Made by a program: the position numbers and the translations under genes. From Manihot esculenta (lineage: Eukaryota > Streptophyta > Magnoliopsida > Malpighiales > Euphorbiaceae): DNA of 64,000 nucleotides. The DNA is taken from the NCBI RefSeq assembly GCF_001659605.2, contig NC_035178.2:9308062-9372061 (forward strand), read 5' to 3'. The notes beneath the pieces were generated by a model. It searched no databases and had not been told where the DNA came from. It worked only from the letters and a program-made list of their open reading frames with translations. Within the stretch, counting starts at the first letter, position 1, and every line of letters begins with the position of its first letter. Positions 51,498-63,072 of this stretch are shown in pieces.

Positions 51498-52640
51498 CAG
51501 CACCCAGATACCCACCTTGTATTCTAGGCATGAAATTGCTTAGAGAAATGGGACTAACACTTAGTCTCGCGGCCTGAAAAATATCCGCCTTGTAACGTGG
51601 GCATAGAATGCCTAAAAGTCTTATTTGCGAACGAGGCTAATACCCGGTCATGTTTATTCACGAATACCTGCCTTGTGGTCTGGACATATAATGCCTTAAA
51701 AACTTTTTGTGAAATAAGACTAGCACCCGGTTGCATAGCCTGGCTAACACTCGCCTTATCGCCTGGGCATACAATGGAACTTTTTGTGCAATGGGACTAA
51801 CACTCGATTGTGTGGCCTAGCTAACACTCGCCTTATGGCCTGAGCATACAATGCCTTAGAAACTCTTTGCTAAGCGGGACTAACACTCAGTTATGTGGTC
51901 TGGCTAACTCTCACCTTGTAGCTTGTGCATACAAAGTCTTAGAAACTTTTTGTGAAATGGGATTTACACTCAGATTATAAGCCTAGCGAATACCTGCCTT
52001 ATGGCATTTGCATAAAATACCTTTTAAACTTTTTGTGAAGCGAAATTAGCACCCAATTGCATGGTCTGGCAGATACCCACCTTGTGGTCATGGCATAAAG
52101 CGCCTTAGAGACTTCCTGTGAAGCAGGACTAACACCCGGTCATGTGCCTAGCAAATTTTTGCCTGGTAGCTTACTTGGCATATATCCACCTTTTAACCTT
52201 GAACTTTGTTTATCGAGACTAACACCTAGTCATGTGCTTGATAGATTATCGTCTTGTGGCTCGCCTGGAGGATACCCGCCTTATGACTTGAAACTTTTAT
52301 TTATCCGGACTAACACTCGAATTATGGCCTAATGGATTTCCACCTTGTGGCCTTGAGACTTTCATTTATCGAAACTAATACCTGGTCATGTGCTTGGCGA
52401 ATTCTCGCCTTGTGACTTGGAAACTTTTATTTATCAAGACTAACACCCTGTCATGTACCCAACGAATTCCCACCTTGTGGCCTTGAAACTTTTGTTTATC
52501 GGGACTAACACTCGGTCATGGCTTAATAGATTCCCACCTTGTGGCCTTAGCATAAGATGTCTTTTTAGCAAGACTAACACTCAGATTATGACTTGATGGA
52601 TTCCCACCTTGTGACCTTTAATGAATGCTCTTTAATCTTT
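51498..52640. repeat. 83-bp tandem array with 65-bp variants
   Basis: Units headed GGGACTAACACYCGG start near 51550, 51632, 51715, 51792, 51875, 51958, 52041 and 52124, a period of 83 with one 6-base deletion. Inside each are CGAATACCCGCCTTGTGGCC and ATGCCTTAGAAACTTTTTGTG. From about 52280 the unit shortens to about 65 bases. It lies between the antisense ORF and the gag side, where pol would be expected. Related units lie at 11860-12150. Confidence 0.85.
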
Positions 52641-53017
52641 TTGAAGAAGGCAACCCTAGCGTTCCTTGTCATTGAATAACACAACATATAAAAAATACAT
52701 CATTAACTGTTATTGATAAAATTTTCTCAGATTATAAATATTTCAGGAGTGGAGAATTACTGGTCTATCTAATTTGGCTAGCTTATAAGATTTTGAGCGA
52801 ATAACCTTCGGAACTCTAAATGGTCTTTTTCAGTTTTTGTTCAACGTACTAGACCCGACATTACCGGCTGTTACATCTGTTCTTTTAAGGGCTAAGTCTC
52901 CTACATTAGAGATACATGATCTGACTCTTCTGTTGAACATTAGGGACATCTTCTACGATTCATTTATTTTCTCTTACCATCGTTGGGTCTTTCTGAACTT
53001 ATATGAATAACCCCTAT

Positions 53018-53372
53018 TGTAACGACCCGAAAATCGGACCGCTATCGGCGCTAGGATCCAGGTCGACTTAAGGTCGCTGGGACCCGTAGCAAGCCTGCTA
53101 TACTCTCTGTGTACCTGTAAAATCCCATACATGATCAAACATTTTCTGTAAAAATATAAAACTTTACTGTGTACCAAGGCTTAACCTGTGCATGCACTCT
53201 CTCTGTACTAAAGAACCCCTTACTAGAGCTTGCTCTAGACGGGTTAAACTCATACAATGTTAAGCCTGGTGATCATACTAGAGGGTTTCGACACCTGAGA
53301 TTTTTCCGGACGATAGGAATTCCGGTGCCGGACTCTAGGAATTCTGGTGCCGGACTCTAGCCGGGTATTACA
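53018..53372 (-). mobile_element. Short solo LTR (355 bp) with TSD CCTAT
   Basis: It begins TGTAACGACCCGAAAATCGG and ends GCCGGGTATTACA, the ends of the 2.2-kb LTR family, but about 1.9 kb of the middle is missing, including the TATA box and all hairpin motifs. CCTAT flanks it at 53013-53017 and 53373-53377. A 22-bp end unit (GGAATTCYGGTGCCGGACTC plus TA) is doubled at 53316-53359. Confidence 0.92.
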
Positions 53373-53377
53373 CCTAT

Positions 53378-54486
53378 AGGTTCACAGTAAGGGATAGTTT
53401 CACGAGTTGTTATCTCGAGTTCGGGCCTTCTCTCTTCTCTATTCTTTCTGGAAAACTTTCAAAGTGTGTCATTCCTTATTAACCTTTCGATCTCAACTTT
53501 AAGCTACCGGCATTCTTCCATTGTATGTCTGTAATCTTTCTAAAAAGGCAGTACTTGGTCTTATCTCATTTTTTGGCTTTCTTAAGATTGAGCTTGGGAG
53601 GCCATCTTACCTCCTTGTTGTTTTTTAGAATCCACATTAGAATACGTGTTCGTGAGTCATTCACTGGAGTATAATTCTTATACTTACTTTGGTCATCCCT
53701 TTCTCGGGAGGCTAGATAACTTCTTTGGTCTCCTTTGTATCCTTGCTTGTTCAGCTTTTGGTTTTGCTTTTGACTCATCCTTTTGTCCTCTCTCAACGCT
53801 TGGACTTCGTTATCTAGCATGATGTACTTCTAGGCTTTATCAATTAGCTTTTGGAACATAGTAGATGGATTTTGATTAGGGAATCCATGAACTTGACATT
53901 GTGTGTTCCTTTCTTCAATGCTTTGCATGCTATCTCATGATTTAATTCCTCCACTTGTACTGCTTCTGCATTAACTATGAGATAAAACTCCTTAAAGACT
54001 CTCCCTCTCCCTGGCGGATCTTCCACAAGTCAGAGAAGAGCTTTTTAGGAGGTATACAAGTAATAAACCTTGACTTAAATAACATAGTGAATTGCATAAA
54101 GTTCTGAATTAAACTTAGGCTCAGATGTTGGTACTATTTCTGAGCCAAAACTGTGAGTGTTGATGGAAACATTCGGCACAACATGAAGTCGTTTACATCC
54201 TGAAGTTGCATGATCGTTCTAAATATCGCCAAGTGACTCTTGGAATCTGCTGTCCCGTCATACTTTTTGAGACTTGGGAGTTTGAACTCAGCGAGAATGT
54301 CTCTGCCAAGATCTCTTCTGAAAGAGGCGAGGCATCATCCAGACCAAGTCCTCTTCCTGCTCCTTCTGATACCTTTGAACAGTGTATACCAGCTTCTAGT
54401 TGACGTCCTTCGGAGTATCGTCTGATGACTCTTCTTTTTTTGAACTCGGCCTTCCCTTTGGATCATGTCTAGATCGCCTCTGTCCT
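53378..54486 (-). pseudogene. Gag relic of tRNA-Asp-type element
   Basis: Minus-strand frames carry a decayed retrotransposon gag. 54026-53844 has LKEFY-like text (FKEFYLIVNAEAVQVEEL) and HEIACKALKKGT, a typical gag core, and 53820-53566 continues as a basic, glutamine-rich tail. Frames are broken by stops near 54010 and 53830. More N-terminal text lies at 54480-54040 and, beyond the solo LTR, 56784-57040. Confidence 0.75.
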
Positions 54487-56778
54487 TGTAACGACCCGAA
54501 AATCAGGCCGCCACCGGCGCTAGGATCTAGATCGGCTTAAGGCCGCCGGGACCCGTAGCAAGCCAAACATACGTCCTGTGAACCTGTTTAATCCCATACA
54601 TGGTCAACAACATACATAAAAAGTAAAACTTATCTTTCATTCATTCAAACATTTCTTTGCCAAGCCTATCCTGTGCATGCACAAACATAACATAAACCTC
54701 TCATTGGAATCCTCATCAAATATTCCAATGGGGTAACATAACATAACATAGGCTTGGATTACATAATCATCATAAAAACATTATATCTCATACAAGACCA
54801 TGTGTATAGGGAATACAACAGACTCTAGTCAAGCACATTATCAAACTTACATTACATTACATCTCATACTTATACATTATCAACAAACCATGTCCACAGC
54901 TAAGCTATTACATAAACTTCTCTTACTCTGCTGACTTCTCTATCTACTCTGCACCTGCAAGACTGGGGTTAGGGGAGAGGGGGTGAGCTATAGAGCCCAA
55001 TGAGCAGAAACTAAAAATATTTGCTTTAATTCCACCCTTTTTAGGTATATTATTATTCATTTTATTATTATTATGATTCCTCCATTTTTAAGTATATTAT
55101 TATATAACTTTTTCTTATTCATGCTTTCATGGAATGCAACACATCACAGCTAATCACATAAAAGGATGAATTTGTCATCAATAGCCCTCTACATTTCCAT
55201 TAGTGCCAGAACGTAGAATGGGTCCTGGTCTTTCTCTTACATAGTGCCAGGGACGTAGAATGGGTCTTCCTGGACTTCCATACCGTATCATCATCATATC
55301 ATGACATAACATACGAGGGCTAATGGATCACTCAACATTCATCCACATCAACATCAATTTATGCAATGCAGCATATTCGTGAGTTCTAATGCAAACATCC
55401 TGAAATATTACATGGCATAATGATGCATGGGCAATGCTTTATGATTCATTCATTTATTCATTTACTTTAAAACTTAAGAAGTTGTTCCACTCACCTGGTG
55501 ACTGAAGCTGTAACAACGAACTCGGAACGACTATCTCACAACCGGGGGTCTCGGTTCCTCGGGTCCGAACCTACACAGGCGGACTCAAATGAGGCACCAA
55601 ACAACAAGAACGTAGCTCTAAACATACCCCCAAAAACCTCCTAAAAACACTTCAAAACACTCCTAGGAAGCATGCAAGAAAAGGCTGGACAGGGCACTTT
55701 CGGCGGCACCTTCGGCGGCCGAAAGTCCTGGACAGAGACGAAACTCAGGTAGGTTCGGCGGCACCTTCGGCGGCCGAAAGTCCCAGACAGAGACGAAAGT
55801 CTCTTTTCGGGGGCAACTTCGGCAGCCGAAAGGCCTGCCTCCCCAGCCATGTTCGGCGGCCGAAAGTGCCTTCGGCTGCCGAACCTGGTTTCTGCCAAAG
55901 GGCAGAAACTTTGGCTCCTCTATGCACAAATGCCTCCCAACTCTCACATCATGCATATACTTCACCCAAATCATGCATACAAGTTCCTAGGGGCCTCAAA
56001 ACATCAAATACCCCAACTACAACACTTCAAGCATACTCAAACATCATACATTGTTCATAAATCACTTAAAACCTAACATTTGCTTAAAAACTCATACAAC
56101 CCTAAACATGTCATTCTACCCCATAAAATCACTTAAAACTTACTTAAAACACATGAGGAGCTTAAGATCGGCTCTTACCTCTTGAAGATCGAGGGTTGAG
56201 GAGATCTAAACTTGGAGATGGGAGAAGTTCCAACTTTTGGTCTCCAAGCTCCAAAACTCGTTTTAAGCTCAAAGATCTTCAAAACCAAAGTTATAAACTT
56301 GTAAAGATCATGGAAAAAGGAAGGAAAAACTCAAGATTGGGGAAGGATGGCGGAATGCTCACCTTGGCCGAAATGGGGAGAAAAAGCTCGCCCATTTTCG
56401 GCTAAGGGACCCTTTTATAGGTGGCTGTCCAGACCACGTTCGGGGGCCGAATGTGCCTCCGCATCCATGCAAATGTTCGGCGGCCGAACTTGACTTTCGG
56501 CGGCCGAACCTGAACTTCCCTAACTCATGCTTTCGGGGGCCTAACGTGCCTCCAAAACGCATGCATGTTCGGCGGCCGAACTTGACTTTCGGCGGCCGAA
56601 CCTGGGTTTTCCTCCAATGCTATTTTCATGCAAAAACTCAATTAGTTTCATACTTTAAAACCATTAAAAACATGAAAACATTTCATATAACATGTCTTTA
56701 CCCTTCTAGAAGTTCCCGACATCCGAAATTCCGCCGGACGGTAGGAATTCCGATACCGGAGTCTAGCCGGGTATTACA
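54487..56778 (-). mobile_element. Solo LTR with TSD GTCCT
   Basis: 2292 bp, TGTAACGACCC to GCCGGGTATTACA on plus, flanked by GTCCT at 54482-54486 and 56779-56783. It inserted into the gag of the older element. Closest in layout to 8930-11163: reversed TATA at 56413-56419, TTCGGCGGCCGAA motifs at about 55705-55880 and 56470-56600, and two subrepeats at 55195-55275. Confidence 0.94.
56413..56419 (-). promoter_or_regulatory. LTR TATA box (minus)
   Basis: TATAAAAGGGTCCC on the minus strand, matching the box at 10801-10807 in context. Confidence 0.55.
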
Positions 56779-57128
56779 GTCCTAGTCCTTGAGATATCAA
56801 CGGATGCTTCCTGCCTTCCCCTGGGAGCCATGAAAGATGCCTCCCTCTGAGTTTTGTATTGCTTGAGAGTAACTTGTAACTTTTTGATATATTAGAGTAT
56901 TTGCTCATTGCTCAAATTGTTGAGATTTGCTTCGTTGACCATAGAGGGTGTGTTTTATTCACTACCAAGAGTGAAAGAAATGATAACGTCCTCATTGGTA
57001 GCAACAATCTTTGCAGCTGCACGTGAATTGCTAACCATTTCGAGATAGAGAAAAAAGATATTTCTTTTTAAGAGAAAGTAGATAAGAGACCAGTTTTAAT
57101 CTAAATGAACAAAGAGAATTCAATGGAG

Positions 57129-57145
57129 TTCCGACAACGGAACCA
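57129..57145 (-). other. Primer binding site, tRNA-Asp-like
   Basis: On the minus strand TGGTTCCGTTGTCGGAA starts two bases inside the LTR. It resembles the tRNA-Asp site TGGCGCCGTTGCCGGGG used by many plant gypsy elements, with several transitions as expected from methylated-C decay. Confidence 0.7.
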
Positions 57146-57147
57146 AA

Positions 57148-57671
57148 TGATGTGGCTAAAATAGAGTTGTATTGTGATTGACCAATCCTGCAAGAAAGAG
57201 AATGTGAGGTATTTGGTGCCTACAACAGCCACTATGACGCTCAAGTCAGTAAACTAAAAAATAGGGCGAGTATAAGAAATCGTTTAGAACTTAAGAGTAG
57301 TTGTATAATAATTATGTATTTTTATCTCTGTGATCATTAGTTTTTATATTGTAAAAGAATGGAGTTAACTATAATATTTTCTAAAAGTCTGCCTTGTGCT
57401 AGCTAATTGATAAGAGATTCCACCGGCTAATTGAGAAGGGATCTCATGATTACAGGTGTAATAGAGATCTGCTGGATTGTACCTATTAACGGTAATTGTA
57501 TATGAAAACTTGATCTCTTTAAGGAGAGGATGAGTCTTGATGAGCAATCGGATGCTATGATATCCGGATTTTTTTTCACGAGTGTTGACCGTATATCGGC
57601 TCATAGAGTCCATATTATCGTATCTTATAATGACAGCTCATGATTTGTTTTATGCTATTGTTTTTTTTACA
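57148..57671 (-). repeat. 5' LTR of tRNA-Asp-type element
   Basis: 524 bp, TGATGTGGC to TTTTTTACA on plus, homologous to 48484-48985. The two LTRs differ heavily, pointing to an old insertion. Confidence 0.82.
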
Positions 57672-58786
57672 TTAATAACATTATAGGATATATGTTGTTT
57701 ATTTTTTAAAATTAAAAAAAAATTGTTTACTTTTTAAAAGTTGTTTTCTAAAAATTGTTTGTACAAAAATAAATTTAAAAATTTTTATAAAAAAATAGGT
57801 AATAAAATGTTTCTTGAAATATAATATTTAATAATAAAATATAAGTATAAATAATTTTATAAATAGTTAATAATAATAATAATATTATTATTAAATTATT
57901 TCCATACAATATATGATATCATAATAAAAAAATTTACTATTTAATTCTCGTAATATAAAAAAAAATTATTAGTTAATTTTTTAATTTTAAAAAATATTTT
58001 AAAATATTTCTAGAGTTTTAAAAAGTTTATTAGACAGTTCTTTCATTAATTTTAGCCATTTATTGAAAAATTATTATTTGATATAATATAGGAAAATTCA
58101 ATAATTAGTCAATAAAATTTAAAAAATATATTCAAATATTTTTTTAAAATTTTAAAAAATTTATTAATTAATATCTCCATTATTTTTAATTATTAATTAT
58201 TAAAAAAATAAATATTTTAAATAAAAATAAAATATTTGGTTTATATTTTTACAAATTGAAGAATTATTTAATGTATTTTTTTATTACTCAAATTAAATAT
58301 TAAAATATTTAATAATTAAATTGAAAGGATTAATTAATATATTTTTTTAATATTTCATAAATATTTTGATATATTTTTTAAAATTAAAAATAAAAAAAAT
58401 TTAATATCATAAAAATTAAATAGTAAATAGTAAAGTATTTTAATTTATATGGATTGGATTTATTAAAAAAAATATAAATAAATAAATAAATACTTTGTGC
58501 AATGATTGCACTTTTTTTATATTTGTTTTTTTAAAAAAAAGGAAGTGACAAAGTTGTCTAGCGTTTAAACAAAGAAAAAGAAAAATAGATATAAAATAAA
58601 AAATGGAATGAAACTTATAAAATAATAAAGAGAAAAAAAATTGCTACTTCACGGTTCATTTTTCATACAGAAAATAAAATATAAAAGTTGTTCCAAATAA
58701 AATAAAATAAAATATAATGAATTGAAAAAAAAATGATAAAAAAAATGAAAGAAAGAGAAATAAAGGAGATAACATAACATTGATAG
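57672..58786. repeat. AT-rich DNA with dispersed repeat
   Basis: No gene. 57930-58440 has inverted copies of TTTACTATTTAATTCTCG and TAATTTTTTAATTTTAAAA, shared with 12690-13050 and 60090-60820. Confidence 0.5.
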
Positions 58787-59241
58787 TAGGGGTGAGCAGT
58801 ATTTAGTTCAAACTGAAAAAATCGATCGAATTGAATTAATTTAAAAATTTAGTTTAGTTTTTTATATATTTCGGTTCAGTTCGATTTTTAATTTCAGAAA
58901 TTTCGATTATTTCAGTTCGATTCGATTTTAATCAGAAAAAGCTGAACTGAACCGATTAGTGATAATAATATATTTTTTTAATAATATAGAGAAATTAAAT
59001 AAGATTAAAATATTTTAATTAAATTTTAAAATATTAAAAATAAAGTGTAAAAAATTAAAAAATTATTAAAAATCGAATCCGATCAAATCGAACTGAATCA
59101 AATCGAATCATACCGGTTCGGTTCGATTCGGTTTCTGATCAAAATCGGTTTGATTTGATTTTTATAAACACTAAAATTTTAATTTTCAATTTATTCGGTT
59201 CGATTCGGTTTTGAACCGAACTGACTGAATGCTCATCCCTA
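58787..59241 (+). mobile_element. MITE-like repeat, copy 2
   Basis: 455 bp with 14-base terminal inverted repeats TAGGGGTGAGCAGT and, reversed, TAGGGATGAGCATT. The interior is dense in GGTTCGGTTCG and CGAACTGAA words and matches 41654-42101 in reverse. A clean target duplication is not visible (ATTGATAG versus ATTAAACT). Confidence 0.78.
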
Positions 59242-60314
59242 ATTAAACTCACATACTTAATTTGATAATAAATATATTTAAATAAATTTTAAAAATTTCA
59301 TATTCTACTCCTTTAATTTCGATCTCTATTTCCAAAAAAAAATCATAACATTAATCGTGGGAGACAGCAAGTCATTATCATATCAACCTTAGATTTAATA
59401 AATTAAGTTTATATCCTCTTTCCTCTTTCTTTAATTTTCAAGATTGTGCTTTTAGGCACAGCTTATCTTTGAAAAATATTTTTTTTTATTTTTCAAGAAA
59501 ATAAATTATTTTTTTATTTTTCATTCGCAATAAAAATAAAACGCATTAATAAATTTATATATTTGATGGTCGAAAAATAATTTATTTTAAAAAAATATTT
59601 TTTAAAAAAATAACTTAATTTTTTAATTAAAATAATATTTTTATATACCAAATTTTTTAAATATCTAATTAAAATAATATTATTTTAAGAGCAGCAAATG
59701 GTTTTGGACCTATGATTTAAAATTTTTAATTCATATAATTATAAACCAAGGTGGTTTCAAATGTAATCACAATTCACATTAATGGATTAATTAATAGCTA
59801 AATAATATTCCACGTTAATATATTTTAATTTATTCAACATTGTTATAATTACTTTTTTTCTGTCAACTTCCATATAAATATATTAATTACGACCGTAAAA
59901 CATGGCCGGCCTATTCTTAAACTGCAAGTGGAAAATAATAAATAATCTCGACCTATGATTTTAATTTGTCTCCTTTATAAGGGAAATTTTTTTTTATTAA
60001 CCTTGTAATCATACTAATTTTAAATGAGAAAATTATTTTTTATATATATTATGAGAGATTTTTTTATTAATTTTATAATTATACTAATTTTAAATGAAAA
60101 AATTATTATTTAATACTTATAGCATAAAGAATCATATTAATCAGTTCCTTAATTTTAAAAAATATATATTTTTAACGTGTTAAAAAATTTACTAATTAAT
60201 CTCTCTATTAGTTTTAACTATTAAATATCTCTAAAAAATTTAAAATGCTATTAATATGAAGAGACTTGAGAAGTATTTTTGCCAAATTATCTTATAAAAT
60301 AATTTGATTTTAAA
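59242..60314. other. AT-rich intergenic DNA
   Basis: No gene. 59253-59330 (TTAATTTGATAATAAATATA followed by TTTAAATAAATTTT) recurs at 19443-19510, a dispersed repeat. Confidence 0.45.
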
Positions 60315-60505
60315 TGATTGTAAATTTTTGTTAGACTCTAGAACTGATATTTCTATTAGATGGATTCGTCGCAATGTTATTTTAACTGCTCATACTTTGA
60401 TTAGAGAATTTATTAGGTATAATTGTCTCTCTGTTTGAGATAATATCTCTCTTTGTTTGAAGAAATTTTATTAATACAATCAATAGTTTTGCTTTAAAAA
60501 AAATG
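60315..60505 (+). pseudogene. LINE 3' tail relic
   Basis: Plus-strand text translates to fragments like ISIRWIRRN and TAHTLIREF, matching the end of plant LINE RNase H (usual form RxxNxxAHxLAR), followed by noncoding text ending TTTTGCTTTAAAAAAAA. Short, with a stop; a dead fragment of a different LINE from the one at 23450. Confidence 0.6.
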
Positions 60506-62880
60506 TGAAGATATTTTAATCTATTTTTTAAAATAGAGGAACTAACTAATAAGTTTTTCTATATTAGGAATTATGTAGTAATTTCGAAGGAATTATGTAG
60601 TAATTTCGAAGGAACTAATTAGTAGATTTTTTAAAAGTTTAAAAAATTAATTAATAAAATTTTCAAAATTATAGGAAACAAATAATAGAATTTTTAATGA
60701 CAAAATTAACAGAAAAATTAATTAATAGACTTTTAAAAATGTGAAGGACATTCTAATGTATTTTTAAAAATAGAGAGATTAAATAATAAGTTTTTTCATA
60801 TCAGGACTAAATAGTAATTTTTTTAAATTTATTAAATATTAAATTTTTTAATAATGTAAATATTATAATATAAAAAAATTATTAATAAATTTCATTTTAC
60901 GATACCAAATTAATTTTAAAAATATTATCAATTGAAAAATGATAGGGTGCTGGGACGGTTGAGTACGGTTTGAGGGCTAAAACTGATTTTTCAGGAAATT
61001 AAAAAGCAGCAAGATGAAAAAAAATATTAATAAAAAAGCTCCTTTATTATTTTATTATATTTAAAAACTAAAATTTATTAATTTTAATTTATTCTTTAAA
61101 TATTATCTTGTATTAAAAAAGTATTTTCTCTGTAATTTCAATATAAATATACCCTAAATTTTATCAAAGTAATGCACTGGCTTATCTACCAAAGGGCTTC
61201 TTTTAATTTTAGGTTTTCTCAACCTTGAGCTCTGTTGTATTGTCTCTCTACATGGTTCTCTATTCCAAAGACCTATGCTCATCCTGTTGGATTTGGTTTG
61301 AATGGTGATGGCTTCCTCTGTCCGGGGGTTTTGACTTTTTACAAGTCTTATTTGCTTACTTCTCTTTATGCATTTTGTTTTCTTGGCATGTGTCAGATCG
61401 TTGCTTCTATTGTGGTTGGTATGGAGATTTTCTTTCCTTTTCAATTTGCATAGCAATGGTTTAGGTTTGAAAGATCGTCGGTGGGCAGAGTGAAATGGGT
61501 TGGTTAGTTGGGTTAGGTTGGCTTTCTCTGTGTTGGGCTTGAGTCTTCTAGGATTTTCTTAGGCATTGTACTCCATTCTCCACTAGACTTCTGAGGCAAT
61601 CCCCATTTCACTCAATCAAATCGGCTCGGCCCATTTCAACCTTAAAGCCAACCCTTTCTTAGGTTCCGGGCCTTTTCCCTCAAATCCGGTCACAAGGAAA
61701 AAAGACTGTGGATCCAGTCATTTTGCAGTCCTGCCCACTCGCACGCCAAAGGAAATTAAATGCTTGCCTGACACAGGAAAGATCCTAGGTTATCCGTATG
61801 TACGAACCTACACCAAGATGTAAGTGGTTTTATAGTGGAAAAAGCATCTCGCGTGAAGGGAAAGAAAGAGGATAAAAAGGAGGAAATCATCTCCTCTAAT
61901 TTTAAATTTTTTCTAAGTTCACAAAACTCTTGTAAAACCCTATTTTCTGGATATCAGATCATCATGTATAATTATTATGAATTAATTACTAAACATTTTT
62001 TTTTGGAAAATTACTAAAGAATTTGAGAAACCCATTTATATATAGTTAGATCTAAGAAGTCTCTAGCTAATTGTACTGATAATTAAAAAAGAATTCATCA
62101 AATTAATATATATTATCCATTGCTTTGCAAGGCTAGAAAAAGGGTAAAGCAGATTAAACAAATAAACCCCCTGGTTTAAAAGAACAGTACAGAATGATTA
62201 GCTTTGGATGTGGACAGGTAGGGTTTCTGACATGGATCACAGGTGTCGAAAAAAGAGAGGTGCCAAGTGGCGGAGGGCGGCGGACCAACACAGATCCAGA
62301 CAAAGGAAGCTGGATTGTGGGAGAGAACACAAGAGAGGAGCCATTGAGAATCATATCAATGTATCCTTGTCTTTGCAACAGATACATTTCACCCACGTTT
62401 TCTTTCTTCTTCTTCTTCTCCTTCTCCATTCATATTTTTTTTTCTAAGTTCAAGAATTTTGAATTTTTATTTTAACGGGATCATATCTCAACGATCGAAA
62501 ACTTAGGTTTATTTTTTTATGAAATTATGCTAATATACGCTTATAAATTTTAAAATAAGTATGAAAAAAAAATCTTACTTAATACAACAGATTCATCATC
62601 ATAATTATTTATTATAATAAAATTCTATATGGCTATAAAATTAATTTAGTGTACATACAGTAAATATATTTATAATTTTTCTATGCTGGAATTTAATGAT
62701 TTATATATATATAAATGATCTTAGAGCTATTAAGAGTTAAGCTGTAAATTAAATGAATTATAAGTCTTAGGGGCAGAAGCGGTGGGTGGTGGCGTGAAAA
62801 TTTGGTGTCACGCCGTCCAAACAAACCTTTCATCCATCTGCCACCCCACGCGCAATCAGTAACTTTTTCTGGAACATGTA

Positions 62881-62905
<25 letters not shown>
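60506..62905. other. Intergenic DNA, no gene seen
   Basis: 60506-61200 is AT-rich with a 23-bp duplication (GGAATTATGTAGTAATTTCG plus AAG) at 60570-60615. 61200-61850 is nearer gene-like composition but shows only chance ORFs. 62190-62420 is GC-richer and could be distal promoter DNA. A (CT)n run lies at 62879-62903. Confidence 0.4.
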
Positions 62906-62906
<1 letters not shown>

Positions 62907-62920
<14 letters not shown>

Positions 62921-63072
62921 CATTAATGTCTGATCCTACATCTAGCTCCTTCACATTTAAAAGCTCTCTTTCTTTACTATAAGCATTCACAATTATCAAC
63001 AAAGTCTTTTGTTTCTTTCTTCATCGTCGTCTTCTTTCTCTGATCTTCTATCAGTTCAAGCACAAGCTGACT
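62907..63072 (+). promoter_or_regulatory. Likely promoter and first noncoding exon
   Basis: TATATATATATATA at 62907-62920 is followed by a pyrimidine-rich leader without ATG (TTTCTTTCTTCATCGTCG at about 63013) and a strong donor GACT/GTGAGTATC at 63072-63073. This pattern fits the core promoter and 5'UTR exon of a rightward gene or pri-miRNA whose body lies beyond the window. Confidence 0.45.

Larger units (their letters stand above)
48484..57671 (-). mobile_element. Old Ty3/gypsy element, tRNA-Asp type, minus strand
   Basis: Two related LTRs, 48484-48985 (3') and 57148-57671 (5'), face the same way and enclose 8.2 kb that includes two later solo LTRs. The right inner border carries a tRNA-Asp-like primer site and the left a G-rich purine tract, so the element reads leftward. 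Inside are gag relics (minus), a tandem array, and an antisense ORF relic on plus near the 3' LTR. No RT or integrase was found, so it is non-autonomous or deleted. The layout matches the Tat lineage, where antisense ORFs are known (for example Grande, Retand). Flanks GTATC and TTAAT do not match, as in an old insertion. Confidence 0.8.

Noticed and set aside
61154..61456. 100-codon minus ORF with an overlapping 72-codon plus ORF
   Set aside because: Neither shows recognisable motifs or splice context; both are low-information translations.
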